From positions 466 to 64,465 of the forward strand of contig MJCC01000022.1 of assembly GCA_001766655.1 (NCBI GenBank): DNA of 64,000 nucleotides, in the 5' to 3' direction. Positions 1-10,793 of this stretch are shown here, piece after piece. A model generated the notes under the pieces. The model was not told the origin of the DNA. It searched no databases and saw only the letters and a program-made list of their open reading frames with translations. This stretch comes from Phytomonas francai (lineage: Eukaryota > Euglenozoa > Kinetoplastea > Trypanosomatida > Trypanosomatidae). The position numbers and the translations under genes were made by a program. The stretch's first letter is position 1, and each line of letters starts with the position of its first letter.

Positions 1-1446
1 AATATCATGACTGAACTCATATTAATGCAGATAAAGTTTCTGACCGGTTCCCGGGGGTGAAACTATTCACAAATACCTGAGCGAACGGCGGGTGAATAGC
101 ACATACCCACGCTAGCGAATATTTAAACCGGTGGCGTTGAGCCAGCTTTATATATATATCTATATATATGGGAAAGTGGTGTTTTTCCGACCCTTAAACT
201 TTTTAGCCGAGAGGGAAGAAAATTTCCTACTTTTCGTTTTGCGCTCGCCCACCAGCACCCCCTTTTTTATCCAAAAGCGTAATTGTCGCTGTTGGGTAAT
301 TAAACACCTTTTTTTTTGGAGTATTGATAACCTAATTTATTACCTGGATCGATTATAAAGTCCAATAAATTGTCGTCGAATCGGGTCAGCGTCTGTACTA
401 TTTTATATTGTAACGAAAAAGAAGGCCAGGGGCCGTATTGAAGCAAACGTGGCCATCCGATGTTCGTCATGACTCGTATGCCGCGCAGATGTTTGGCAAC
501 GTTCCTCCTTTCCTGTGATTCTTCGTAAATACACATACAGGGAATAAAGAATCACGCGAACATGTGCTGAACAATAGATGCTCCACACGCACCTTTTGGC
601 CAGACACGCGCTTTGGGGGCTCAGTTAACCCACTTGGGCTCGGCAAACCCGTTGGTCTGACACACCCTACAAACATTTTCGTGGCATTATCATTGTGCAA
701 TGCCAAATTTTCGTTCTTGAACGGACCGCGGCGAGTACACTTGCTTGCCTTCAAGGGGTTATTATTCAATGGGGGAAAAATACCACATCGTTGAAGTCAT
801 CCAGGCTCAGCGATGGTGGTGAAGAAAATGCCATTTAGGACAGCGGCGCGATGACACCATTACCCTTGTTGCCGTAAACCCAGGTTATATTGTATAATAT
901 TCCCCTTTCTATTGCGATTAAAACATTCTAAGGGGTTTACCAAAATATGTGTTTTATTTTGAAATTGTGTGACTGACAACGCCCTAGGGCTGGGAGCAGC
1001 AACAAGAGTACGTTTTTTTTTCGAGGGGCATCCCGGTTTCAACCATAATTAGGATATTATATATATATATATATAATGTGCTTGTCTAAATAGAACAAAA
1101 ATAATCAGAAGTAAGGGGGTGACGACGAAAGCTTAGGATAGTCGTACATATCGTACGACAATATATGCAAAGGACTTGCACTTACACATCGCTTAAGATG
1201 TTATCGAACCCCCATTTCTCATTCTTTGGGTTTGATCTTATGTGTGGGGGATTACCACGTTAAACTCATGCAAGGGCCCGAGCTATGAGAATTTTAAATT
1301 ATGAATATAACAACAGAAGCGACAAAATTGTACCCTCTTTGAGGTTTGGAAAAGGGGGCAGACAATGATCACAAGATGAATCATCATCATTGTTCACTGT
1401 TTGGGCGTGATGAAGGGTATATCAATCGGCGTCTGTTCAATATTTG
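1..1446. other. Gene-poor left end
   Basis: No reading frame here looks like a gene. The stretch is AT-rich, with TA microsatellites at about 148-169 and 1058-1075. It lies downstream (3') of the HYPK-like gene on the transcribed strand, so part of it is probably that gene's 3' UTR. Nothing resembling a tRNA, a terminator or a strand switch was recognised. Confidence 0.5.
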
Positions 1447-1776
1447 TTAAAGTCTCACCTTAGGAAGGTTCACAGCCTCACGCAGCGCGGCCGCTAAATT
1501 CCCCCCTTTCTCTTTGAGCTTAGAGCGGGCGACATCATCGCTGAGACACATCTCGGTCGCGAAAAGTGTCACGTCCGCGTCATGCACATGGACGCTCGCA
1601 AGTTCCTCAGATTTCTTTAGTTCATCCGCTTTCTTCTGTGCAACTTCAGAACGCATCCTGGCCGTTCGAGCTTGTACCGCCTCAGCATCGTAGGAGCGAA
1701 GTTCAACGACTTTATCTACATGTCCGTTCCAAGCCAACTTATTCATCGACTTCTGTGCATCGGCTTGGCGGGTCAT
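1447..1776 (-). CDS. HYPK: HYPK-like UBA-domain protein (NatA-associated chaperone family)
   Basis: This 109-residue protein starts at an ATG (1774-1776) and ends in TAA. Residues about 20-65 are charged and helical. The C-terminal 45 residues form a UBA-like three-helix segment with the pattern ADVTLFATEMCLSDDVA...GGNLAAALREAVN. That matches the UBA domain of huntingtin-interacting protein K, in which an EM..S...A...L....GN...AL pattern is typical. In other eukaryotes HYPK binds the ribosome-associated N-terminal acetyltransferase NatA (NAA15/NAA10) and limits its activity. The length fits the family, which is about 110-130 residues. The role is inferred from the family. A nascent-polypeptide-associated complex alpha UBA domain is the closest alternative, but no NAC domain is present. 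It is the last gene on the transcribed strand in the window. Confidence 0.68.
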   Translation of the reverse strand: MTRQADAQKSMNKLAWNGHVDKVVELRSYDAEAVQARTARMRSEVAQKKADELKKSEELASVHVHDADVTLFATEMCLSDDVARSKLKEKGGNLAAALREAVNLPKVRL

Positions 1777-2738
1777 TTTTTAAAAAGTTACATTCGCTAT
1801 TTATCACTAAAATTTTGTTTAGCACCTAGTTTTGTTTTAATAATATTGCTGCTGGTACCTAATCACAGCGTCGTTTATGGAACTACCGTATCTGAAGGAA
1901 TAAGGATAAATATAAATTGACGTATATTTACTCTCTTCATATTTATACACTATCAAAAATTGATAAAAAAAATCTAAGAAATGCTACAACTTGACTCTGG
2001 TGCGGGGAGAAAGCACGTGCTATAGAAGTATTCTTTCTGTACCTTGCCGGGTCTCGTGTTTGTACTCCCCCCCCCCCTCCACACACACACGGGGTATGGG
2101 ACCGGCTAATTTTAAGATGTTCTAAACAACCATCAAATGCACACATACAGACAGACACACGGCCAATCACGGAAATATTTCTATAACGATCCTTCAGGCT
2201 GCTCATCAAAGAAGGGTTCTTAATAAGATGGTATGGGCAATGGGAGCTCAAAAGTTATTCACCGAAGGTATATTTAGTGTTGGAATCAACTCAACATTTT
2301 TACCACACACACGCACACACGCAATACTCTCAATGTCGATCTTGTTGGTCATACAAAACGTTACGCGCACGCATGAATGATGTCCTGGACACTGGGAAAA
2401 GGTAACAAATTTGCGAGCTCGGAGTTCTGCACCATGGTAAAATAAATGGTGTATGACATAGCGAGTCCCCGGGCAAAGGAAAACAGAGCATGCTCTTGAT
2501 AGTACTTTCCATCCCCAAGCTAAAAGCTGTTTATAAAAGTTGAGATGTACATCGCGATGTCGGTGGGGAGCTTTCCTCCATAAACTTAGCTCTGAAATGC
2601 ATTTAGTGATTCTAAGCCGACGGTCCTCAAACACACGGAGGTCTGGTCGAGGCCATATGAGATGTCCCGCGGCAGCTTCTCCAGACACCGTGGACCCCGG
2701 AGACCTCGCCGTGGGTGGCGGCCGTGCGCAGTCCTACG
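1777..2738. other. Spacer between HYPK-like gene and UTP12 relic
   Basis: No credible ATG-initiated gene is present. A run of 11 C lies at about 2067-2077 beside a short CA repeat, and another CA-type repeat lies near 2303-2322. A minus-strand frame open from 2688 to 2248 begins at GTG and has no recognisable domain. It may include further decayed 3' sequence of the neighbouring pseudogene. Confidence 0.4.
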
Positions 2739-3597
2739 CTACTGGGGGTCTGCCCCGGAAGCGGGCATCACCAAGGCCAGCAGCATCCCAGCCGCGATCT
2801 CGTAGCTCCGCACCGCCTTGCTCTCGAGTATCCCATCCAAGTAGTCCAGCAGGGCATGCACACGCAGAGCTGCCAGACAGGAAAGCGCGTGGGGCAGCTC
2901 ACTGGGCCGAATGCGCTCGATCACCGACCACAGATACACGCCCGCAAGGGATGCCGCCGGGCGCCCTGGTCGACCCCCGCGGTCGCCGCGTTGGTGCTGC
3001 CGGAAGAGCGGAATCATCGTCCAATTCTTGCCGTCCGTGGAAGCGGTGAAGACGTAGTGGGGGCCCTTCACGAACTCAACCCGCGTGATGGATTCGTCGT
3101 GGGCGTGGATGGCGCGATGACGGTCGCCGAAGTTGGTGCCCAAAGAGCAGTAGGGATGGTTTTAGAGTATCGGCGAAAAAAAGCCGGATGCTGTGGTTAT
3201 TCAGTCCGACAGCCAGGAACTTCTCATCTGGACTAAACTGTGCGAATGGCGGCAGCTCGACAAGCTCAATTTCTGTCGACAGCAGCAACGTGACTCGCTT
3301 CGGATTTGTGAGATTTATGGGCTTTGAGATGCGGTTGCTTTCCTCATTCTCGAGGCCTGCCGCCATCACCCCCAGTGTCCATAAAACTACCCGGCGGTCT
3401 GAGCCAAGTGTTAAAAATTCAGACTTACCTGGGCGCTCCGCAACAACTTTCACACCACCCCAATGAAATAATGGCCCCACAAATGTGATTTCCGAAGCCA
3501 CTGCATTCACCAAACACACCGTACCACTCTTGAGACCTACACAGCAGAGACTGGATGAGATCGCTGCCGTGGAGACGACCCCTGCGGCGGAATCTCC
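2739..3597 (-). pseudogene. UTP12: Decayed UTP12/WDR3 (Dip2) WD-repeat gene
   Basis: Two minus-strand frames together resemble the C-terminal half of UTP12/WDR3/Dip2, a WD-repeat subunit of the SSU processome (UTP-B) needed for 18S rRNA maturation. The first frame (about 3597-3140) carries WD-repeat sequence including GSDRRVVLWTLG, FSPDEKFLAVGLNNHSIRLF and a stretch like the family's VDTLKFFLSLYGHKL. It then becomes nonsense. In a different frame (3143-2739) the family's hallmark WGTNFGDRHRAIHAHDESIT continues with FTASTDGK, then an arginine/glycine-rich break, then helical sequence like the Utp12 C-terminal domain. Sequence expected between GHQ and GTNFGD, the last WD repeats, and the true C-terminus are all missing. 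There is no start codon, and the first frame is closed upstream by TAG at 3598-3600. This is a multiply deleted, frameshifted copy. An intact copy must exist elsewhere, because the gene is essential in other eukaryotes. Confidence 0.75.
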
Positions 3598-4186
3598 CTA
3601 GTCCACACACAGCTATCATAGTTGTTGTACAGTCCCTTGAAAATGAGTGACCGATCTTGAGGTCGTCTCTCCGTGAAGGGGGATCTTTTCGAGCATGAGA
3701 ACATAGATGGCCACGACTTTTACGACGTCGGAGAGAGAAATCTGTTGCATAAGATCTTCAGGGCCGGGCACTCGTTTTTACGGGTATTTTATGTCCTTGT
3801 AATTCTTTGGGATTAATGTACGGTCTCATGGGATCATTTTTTATAACATCTACATGAATCATAGGGGTGGGGGAGAAAAAGCTGACCAAATGAAAAAAAT
3901 TTAGCGCAAATTAGGAGTCAAAAACATTAAGCCATATACCACCATGGTTTTATTCCTTTTTCAGTTAATTACTAATGGAAATATAACATCTATATACTTA
4001 TATGTTTTATTATATTTATAAAATGGGAAAATAACTAACTACTATATATACCCAAAGCTTGTGTTTTACCGTTTCTTAAATGACGGTTGCTGTTAAATAA
4101 TACTTTGTAATATTATACTAAAATGTCAAAAATATCGTTTTTTTAAATCAGCTTAGCGATTATGGATAGAATATGTCTGATCAAAT
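3598..4186. other. Spacer with a coding-looking stretch at 3619-3777
   Basis: On the minus strand, 3777-3619 is open between TAA and TGA and reads as helical sequence (QQISLSDVVKVVAIYVLMLE) with unbiased composition. It lies directly upstream of the UTP12 relic. It may be another displaced fragment of that gene or of a different decayed gene, but I could not assign it. The rest, 3780-4186, is very AT-rich and is the 3' flank of the solenoid gene. Confidence 0.35.
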
Positions 4187-7100
4187 CTACTCATCGGGGT
4201 CGTTATTTGAATTTTCCTCAAATGTGTGAGCAGTCATGAGTGCGGCATCGTTCTGAATCCATAGATCGGAATCCTGCTTGTAAACTTCAAGCGCTTCGCA
4301 ATACTCTAACGGCCATTTATATGCATCTCCCACACCCTGAGCCATTGCGAGCCCGCAGCGTCGAAGGAAGGGATGGGCGTGCTGGCGAAGCGATCTTTCG
4401 AGCGTTTGAATCACTGTCAGTGGGTATTTCCGCGTGTAGTTTGGCAATTCACTCACAACATAGGACGCTGCCCCGGTGTGAAGCAGATTTTGATTAATCA
4501 TTTCCATAAGCCGGGATTCCAACAGATCCAAGCTGCCCATTAGCACGAGTTGGCATATCAGCGTGGGTTGGCGGCCTTTTAGAATAAGATGCTCATATAG
4601 CGCGTTGGCTATGTACTCCAGCCGTGCTTTGCAGACTGACGGGGTGCATCTCGTGTGTTCGCAAACTAACGTTTCCACGGCTATCGCAATATCGCGGTCA
4701 TCCTTCAAGTCGGCAAGCATTTTCGAGACCTCCTCGGGGGGGATGTTGCGATAGTGAAGAATAAACTGCATTGCGAATTTTATGTGTTCATCGTTAAGGT
4801 AGCTTAAGAATCCCAACGCTTCCTCGAGTATGGCGCGATTACCAAGCGAAGGGCTGTTCGAGAGGCGTTTCAACACCGCCAGCTGAATGCAGGTGTCTTT
4901 ATTCTGAAGGAGTCTGAGGAGCAACCCGTTCATGCGCTTCAACTGCCAGTCGTAATGCAGGCTCTCATCACGAATACTTAGCGCCTTAATGCATTCCGCC
5001 GAACGCGAGCTTTTAACGGCGTTTTCATAAAATTCCCAAACTTTTTCATGATCCAGGTGGTTCCAAAACGCATTCTGCATGGCAAGCTTGACGTCCTCAT
5101 GCATGGAATCACTTTCTTTCCAAAGCTGTAGAAGGAGATCCAACGCGTCTTCGTCGGCGAGCGCGCCGAGAAAGCACACTAGATGCTTCTTTGAGGTTAC
5201 CAACCTGCACGTTTTCAGCGCTGAGGATACGATTTTAACAACAGAACGAACTGGGTGGAGTTTTAGTCTTGAGGTAAGTGCCACGACAGCGTGACGTTCA
5301 CGGGAATCTTGTATTGCATTCTTTAATTCCTCCAAAGACGCGGCGTCATTCATTAAACGGAGGGCAAATATCGCGGTATCGCGGATGCAAACATCTTTGT
5401 GATCACTTTGCACGAACGGCCGAAGACCATCATCGATGGTGATGGAGGGGAACTGGGCGATACACTTGAAAAATTGACGTGCGGTGAAGATCCATGGATC
5501 TTCTTGTGTATAGAGACTCAAAAGAAGCTTTGCCAGGGTTTGCTGTTGCTTTAATGTGAAGCGGTAGTTCCACAGAGGATTGAAAGATGTGAGGTAATCT
5601 GATATGAAAAAATTAGGTGAATCTGACGTTTCATCGTCTGCAGGTTTCAAGGATTCCAGACAGAAGTTGAGAAGTCTTCCTTGGTGATGTTTGTACAATA
5701 CCGTGCCAACAATATTGTTAAACATTATCCCTTTTGTATACTCAATACCAGGAATAATTTTGTGAATCGCTTCGTGGCGAAACGTATTGTAGTAAAATTC
5801 AAGCGCTGGGAGGTGTTCTAGGGGGTTTTCCAGGTCCATATAACAATCATAAATAGGTTTAAGAATATCTTTTAAGAGACGCTGCCTCGGATTGAGCTGG
5901 TGCAGAATACTGCTTGGTAGTGATCCTTTTTTTTCAAGTATCTGTTTTTTGATTCTTGGAAAAAGTAAGGAGATAAACTTCTCGATGGAGCTGCAGGAAA
6001 GCTTGTCTAAGCCTTCTATTTTGCTTACTTCGCGCTCCATGAAAAGGAAAAGCTTTTCCGCAGCATACACCGGGAACCTTTCCGCGATACGCACCAGTAA
6101 TCTCTGCGCTGCATTCATGCTGCGAATTGAAACGTCTTTGGCATCAAAATTTGCCTGAATCAGCTTATCAACGTAGCTCAGATGCTCCTGCTTCCAAACA
6201 CGAAACGGAAGACGCACAAGGGAATTAAACATCGCCTCTCGCCATGGATCTTGCTCATTCATTTGCTTCAGAATGAAGGCAAGAAGTTCTTCCATGTGGG
6301 CAGGATAATAGGTGACACCGTTGATTAGTGCGGCTGCGCAGCTACCGCGAATTTCTGACTTTGGATCCTTTAGAAACGGTTGGCAAAGCTCCAATGCCTC
6401 ATGGAAAGGGAGCAATCCAAGGTATTCGATCCGCTTGTCTGGGGAGGTCTGCAGATCTTTGAGGTGAAACATCTGCTTTGCCGTCTTTTCGCGAAGGGCC
6501 TGGGATGCGATGTGGCTCACTACATTCATTGGTACCACGTTATTATTCTTGCCAATACAGAGGGATCGGATTAAGGTGTTGTAGAACTGGTTGCGTTCGG
6601 AGTTAGGGAGAAAGCGGAATAGGTTTGCATTGAGTAAACCTATTTCGTACAACTCGAAGAGGAGAGGCAGGTTGCTTTGCAGTTTCTTGAGAACGCGTCT
6701 TGATTTTACCTGTAAACATCTATTATTATGCATTTCCTTGTGCTGAACGATGAACTCGTATGTCTTTACGGCTTGTACACGGATGTAGGCACCTGCCAGA
6801 TCTTCTTTATCCCATTTGGACACGTTCGATGAACAAAGTGCCTCCTTCATGAGCTTCATTCCGATGTCTACACTTTCCTTGCAATTTAGAATACTCAATG
6901 CTATTGCCGCGTTGAAGATTCTGGAGTCTACACGGTTCTGTAAAACATCCTTGTTCTCAGGACTTGGAATATTCTCAGTGCTTGTGTTATCAGTGGTATG
7001 GCTTTCATTGTTCAGCTGTGTCTTAAGTCCAATAAGAATTTCTGAAATCAATCTAGGATTTAGGATAGTCAACTTGCGGAATTCATTATCATCGAGGGCA

Positions 7101-7729
7101 AATAGATCGTTTACTGGAAGATTTCTTAGTTTATCTTCGGGAAGATGGGCGTACAATTTTTCCATATTTCGAGTGGAGGTAATTTTGTGGTTTATTTTTG
7201 CCACAGACAAATTCCCACTACCCTTTTCCTCTTCGCATTGTTTTTGTTCGTTATACAGATCATGCATAATATGTGATTTTCCAGACTTCATTATGGCATT
7301 GCTTAGCACCGTGAATTGTTTTCGGGTAGCTTGTATGAGGACTTCTTTCAGTGCTTCGTCTGTTGAAAATTGCGCCAAAGGAGTGGCCACCAGCTTGAAA
7401 ATTTTTGATGACGGATCCAGCATGAGCTTGGTGAGAGCGGTCAAAACGTCCGGTGGGGGTTGGCGTTTTTGTACAAGGGCTTCCGCGATCATTCCGCGAA
7501 AAGCCATGGCTGCTAGCATCCGCTCATAGTGCACTTCTGAGTCAGCGAAGGATACCAAGACCGATCTGAGGAGATCGCCCTGTAGTTCATCTTGCGAGGC
7601 CGCGTCCTCGCATGAGCCAGGGGACCGCATGCTTCGTCGTCCAACCTCCACCATCGTTTTCCATCGCTCAGCAAAGGAAAGATTCTCCAATGACGCAAGC
7701 AAATCTTGTACGCCGGAACCAAGCTCCAT
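4187..7729 (-). CDS. 1,180-aa HEAT/ARM-like solenoid protein, function unknown
   Basis: The frame runs from ATG (7727-7729) to TAG. The protein is almost entirely helical, with repeated paired amphipathic helices of about 35-45 residues throughout, for example around LCQPFLKDPKSEIRGSCAAA, FVQSDHKDVCIRDTAIFALR and RALLQ-type segments. This pattern is typical of HEAT/ARM solenoids. No catalytic motif, signal peptide or membrane segment is visible. A hydrophilic stretch rich in Asn, Ser and Glu occurs near residues 150-260. The C-terminus is acidic. Such proteins usually serve as scaffolds, but I do not recognise this one and assign no function. An upstream ATG at 7739 starts a 23-codon out-of-frame uORF that overlaps the main start. 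The spacer upstream contains a pyrimidine tract and AG near 7787-7800. Confidence 0.85.
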   Translation of the reverse strand: MELGSGVQDLLASLENLSFAERWKTMVEVGRRSMRSPGSCEDAASQDELQGDLLRSVLVSFADSEVHYERMLAAMAFRGMIAEALVQKRQPPPDVLTALTKLMLDPSSKIFKLVATPLAQFSTDEALKEVLIQATRKQFTVLSNAIMKSGKSHIMHDLYNEQKQCEEEKGSGNLSVAKINHKITSTRNMEKLYAHLPEDKLRNLPVNDLFALDDNEFRKLTILNPRLISEILIGLKTQLNNESHTTDNTSTENIPSPENKDVLQNRVDSRIFNAAIALSILNCKESVDIGMKLMKEALCSSNVSKWDKEDLAGAYIRVQAVKTYEFIVQHKEMHNNRCLQVKSRRVLKKLQSNLPLLFELYEIGLLNANLFRFLPNSERNQFYNTLIRSLCIGKNNNVVPMNVVSHIASQALREKTAKQMFHLKDLQTSPDKRIEYLGLLPFHEALELCQPFLKDPKSEIRGSCAAALINGVTYYPAHMEELLAFILKQMNEQDPWREAMFNSLVRLPFRVWKQEHLSYVDKLIQANFDAKDVSIRSMNAAQRLLVRIAERFPVYAAEKLFLFMEREVSKIEGLDKLSCSSIEKFISLLFPRIKKQILEKKGSLPSSILHQLNPRQRLLKDILKPIYDCYMDLENPLEHLPALEFYYNTFRHEAIHKIIPGIEYTKGIMFNNIVGTVLYKHHQGRLLNFCLESLKPADDETSDSPNFFISDYLTSFNPLWNYRFTLKQQQTLAKLLLSLYTQEDPWIFTARQFFKCIAQFPSITIDDGLRPFVQSDHKDVCIRDTAIFALRLMNDAASLEELKNAIQDSRERHAVVALTSRLKLHPVRSVVKIVSSALKTCRLVTSKKHLVCFLGALADEDALDLLLQLWKESDSMHEDVKLAMQNAFWNHLDHEKVWEFYENAVKSSRSAECIKALSIRDESLHYDWQLKRMNGLLLRLLQNKDTCIQLAVLKRLSNSPSLGNRAILEEALGFLSYLNDEHIKFAMQFILHYRNIPPEEVSKMLADLKDDRDIAIAVETLVCEHTRCTPSVCKARLEYIANALYEHLILKGRQPTLICQLVLMGSLDLLESRLMEMINQNLLHTGAASYVVSELPNYTRKYPLTVIQTLERSLRQHAHPFLRRCGLAMAQGVGDAYKWPLEYCEALEVYKQDSDLWIQNDAALMTAHTFEENSNNDPDE

Positions 7730-7786
7730 CCTTCCTCATGTTCCGGGTATTATGATAGAATGTATATATATATTTTATCTTTGAAA

Positions 7787-7800
7787 CTAAAAAAGACCTT
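7787..7800 (-). promoter_or_regulatory. Putative trans-splice acceptor of solenoid gene
   Basis: On the coding strand the sequence reads as a pyrimidine-rich run ending in AG (AG at 7788-7787), 57 bases before the ATG at 7729. This is the arrangement expected for spliced-leader addition. Confidence 0.45.
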
Positions 7801-8050
7801 GTATATAGAGAATTTTGCTACAATAGATGGTTCAAATAGGTATGCAAAAGGCCGAATGACATATATCCATCTTTCAATAAACAAAACGAAAGTGGTATTT
7901 AGACGTGCATAATGCTTAGACCGTCTATGGCAGATCAATCCCAGCTATTCAGACTCGTGCCAGCAAAGACACACTGTGAGGGTATCTTCATTTTGTACAA
8001 CCAAGCATGAATACACACACACACACAATGTAAGGATATGTACATAATAC

Positions 8051-8075
8051 TATATATATATATATATATATATAT
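8051..8075. repeat. TA microsatellite
   Basis: An uninterrupted TA dinucleotide run in intergenic DNA. Confidence 0.9.
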
Positions 8076-9374
8076 GTATAGGGGAAAAAGTTATATAATA
8101 ACGACATTATTACACTCTGAACTCTATTTTGTTTCATCAGATAGTAGTAGCGTTTTATTAGACCACCCATACCTTGGAAAGGACCCGTTAATTCCATTAA
8201 TGCGTCTTCTTTTCCTGTTTTTGGAAGAATACAATAAGGATTAAAATTTGTCACTGTCCTCCCCCCTCCAATTATGCAAATTTGTCTTAGATATTATAAG
8301 ATTTAACGGACTATTTAGTCATCCTAAGATGCAGTCAATGTGGCGAGGAAGCGTATGAGTAATGACACACTTCGCATTTTTGAAGCTATGCACAATACTG
8401 TATGATTCTTCATTTAGCACGGAATACTTCCAAATAGCGACCGTAACTACGGGGAACATTCTCACTACCTCTCCTATGACGCTTTGGAAACCTGAGGGTT
8501 AGATAAAGAATGAGTTTGAGTGTAGTTGAGATGCTACTTCGGCATTTTTCACCCATACATTCTATTTTTTATAATTATAAATGAAACAATAAAAAAGCGC
8601 CCATTTGAAACAAGAAAATGATAAGCTAGACTCAAGTCTGAATGCTGGATAGAATGCAACGGATAAACTCACATAAATTTTCTTCCATAAAGACCTTCCT
8701 ATTTTCCAATTTTGAAAATATAGAGTGAGACATATGGTGCACGTGATTTATATTTTATAATATAAATTACGCAGTAGCAAGTGCATGCACATAAAGCAAT
8801 ATTCAGTTTTTTTTACCAAAGGGAAAGGATTCCAAATAAACAGTAAGAGACAGAAATATGAAAAGCCTTTTATACCTACAGTACTAAGATGGGGCAAGGA
8901 GGCTTGATTCACCTCAGAACGTCTGGAAAGACGAAGAACATAAAGGATTACATTTAAGTACTGCCAATAACCTAGAGGTGCATATAGCTGTATTGCGTTT
9001 ACTTTTTGTACCGCAAAGTTTCTCTAGGATTAATATGTTGGTGATACTGGCATATTACTATCCTAAATATTCACCAACAGTAAGTGAATTAATTACTAAA
9101 TTTGCCTTAACTATTTTAGCGATATTTGCTCATCCATGAATGTACCGGATAGCTCACAGTATATCAGGTCGTATCGAATTTATTTCGAACTATTATCAAA
9201 CCGAAGCATTACATAGAAGATCACATTATCCTCTTCCACTTCCTGAACCAAAATTACATGACGAAAAGTAAGAGCCAAAAACATAAGAACAAGCACAGCA
9301 ACCCTATACACTCTTAGTGTAACTATTTCTATTACCCCCTCCTCCTCCTCACGTGAGTAAAGGCAATGATGATT

Positions 9375-10793
9375 TTAATTAAGAAACTCTAAAAGTATAC
9401 ATTTTGCTGATTTCCAGGGGCCTTTCAGTGCGAAAAATATTTTATCCAAAAAGTAGAGAATGGTGGCATCTATAGAAGCGACTAACGTGAAACAGAATGC
9501 GCATACAACAACCTCAAAGCCAGAAGACAAAATGTAGAAATGTTTGTTATAGACATACTTACCGTTGCACCAGTCGGTGTAGTAGACCTTGAGTTCTAGT
9601 GCGAGTTGAAGGAGTGTGGTTATGCATCCTACGTAGCTGAAAATGGCGGCTGGTAGGATGGTCCCCGAGAGCCTTAGACACAATAAAAATCCCGTGATGA
9701 ACGCAAAAAAGTTAAGGGACACAGAGGCAATACTGAACCCCTCAATAACCCTGAAGTGGGTTATAAGATCAGGGCAACCAAGATCCGAGACGTACACAAA
9801 AGACCGGGGCTCATGCGAAGTGTAATTCCAATTGAAGTTCCCCTCACGATGGTACCACAGCAGCACGTCGGAGACTCGTGCATTCGTGCCGTTTTTGTAA
9901 AACCAATGAGGAATAAAGCATGCTAGCAATGACAAGGTAAAGGCAGCAAACTCAAATAGCAAAAAAAATACACTACAAATCCTTAACGAACGCGCATCCC
10001 ACGGGATCGTGATGTTGTTCCCAGTGATGTAGGTAGCACAGATTATTAGAACCCACGCCATGATAATAAGAACATACCCTACAGAAGGCTCATACAACCT
10101 CAAGCGGTAGCTAGGTTCATTTGGGCAATCGGTAAAGCTCCAGTAGTAAATACTAAGATTGAAAGCAACTGCTATTGAGAGCCCAACTAACGTGCATCCT
10201 GACAGTGCTTTTAAGGCTCTGTGCATTTTTCTATGTCCCTTCTTTAAAACGCAGGCGACACACACGCCCAGTGTTAGAAGAGCCATGAAGGCTGAACTGA
10301 TGACGAATGCTTCCAGAACTTTTGTACGTACACGAATAGAGTAACAGTAGTTATCTGGATATATTACACGAATTTGGGTGCCATTAGCCTTGAAGACTGA
10401 CTTAAACAAATAAAAAAGTTCTTCACTACGGTAGACGCCTGCATCAGTGTTCAAGTATTGCTGTCTGCGATACCAAGGAAGTCCAATTGATGCTAAAATA
10501 AACGCTAAAGAGGGGAATATCAAGAACAGAGCATGTATGTATCCTAGTGCGACATTGCGTGGTGGCGGTGGCGGCTTCGGGGGGGCCATCGAGATGTCTG
10601 TCTCTTTTGGATCATCAAATTCGTTGAATGGAGAATTCTTTCTACTTTCAGAAGCTGTCTCATTCAGTCCAACAATTCTAAACTCATTTGGATTATTTTT
10701 ATCAAAAAAGTTCGCTTCTTTATTATTATTATTATTAGTGCTGTTATTATCGTTCGATTTTGGAGACTTATTCTGAGTTGTTTCAATTTCCAT
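9375..10793 (-). CDS. Duplicated amastin-like/tetraspan membrane protein (8 TM)
   Basis: The longest open frame begins at GTG (10919). The first ATG, at 10791-10793, is preceded by a strong coding-strand pyrimidine tract with AGs and gives a 472-residue protein. An N-terminal cytosolic tail rich in Asn and Lys, with a proline run (PPKPPPPP), is followed by eight hydrophobic segments arranged as two four-helix modules. Each module starts with a helix ending in an aromatic W-Y/F motif (GLPWYRR; IPHWFYKNGT). A roughly 60-residue extracellular loop with cysteines and N-glycosylation sequons follows, then three more helices. This is the amastin/claudin-like layout, duplicated in tandem. Amastins are kinetoplastid surface glycoproteins of about 200 residues, so the double size is notable. 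The strict amastin signature was not identified, so an amastin-like or other tetraspan family is the safe call. Confidence 0.65.
   Translation of the reverse strand: MEIETTQNKSPKSNDNNSTNNNNNKEANFFDKNNPNEFRIVGLNETASESRKNSPFNEFDDPKETDISMAPPKPPPPPRNVALGYIHALFLIFPSLAFILASIGLPWYRRQQYLNTDAGVYRSEELFYLFKSVFKANGTQIRVIYPDNYCYSIRVRTKVLEAFVISSAFMALLTLGVCVACVLKKGHRKMHRALKALSGCTLVGLSIAVAFNLSIYYWSFTDCPNEPSYRLRLYEPSVGYVLIIMAWVLIICATYITGNNITIPWDARSLRICSVFFLLFEFAAFTLSLLACFIPHWFYKNGTNARVSDVLLWYHREGNFNWNYTSHEPRSFVYVSDLGCPDLITHFRVIEGFSIASVSLNFFAFITGFLLCLRLSGTILPAAIFSYVGCITTLLQLALELKVYYTDWCNGKYVYNKHFYILSSGFEVVVCAFCFTLVASIDATILYFLDKIFFALKGPWKSAKCILLEFLN

Larger units (their letters stand above)
7730..9374. other. 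AT-rich intergenic region
   Basis: About 1.6 kb without a credible gene. It contains a perfect TA microsatellite at 8051-8075 and a short CA repeat near 8017-8028. The left part is the 5' flank of the solenoid gene and the right part is the 3' flank of the amastin-like gene. No RNA gene was recognised. Confidence 0.5.

Noticed and set aside
6816..7529. 237-codon plus-strand open frame
   Set aside because: Antisense to the solenoid gene. Ser/Leu/Phe-rich mirror of a helical protein.
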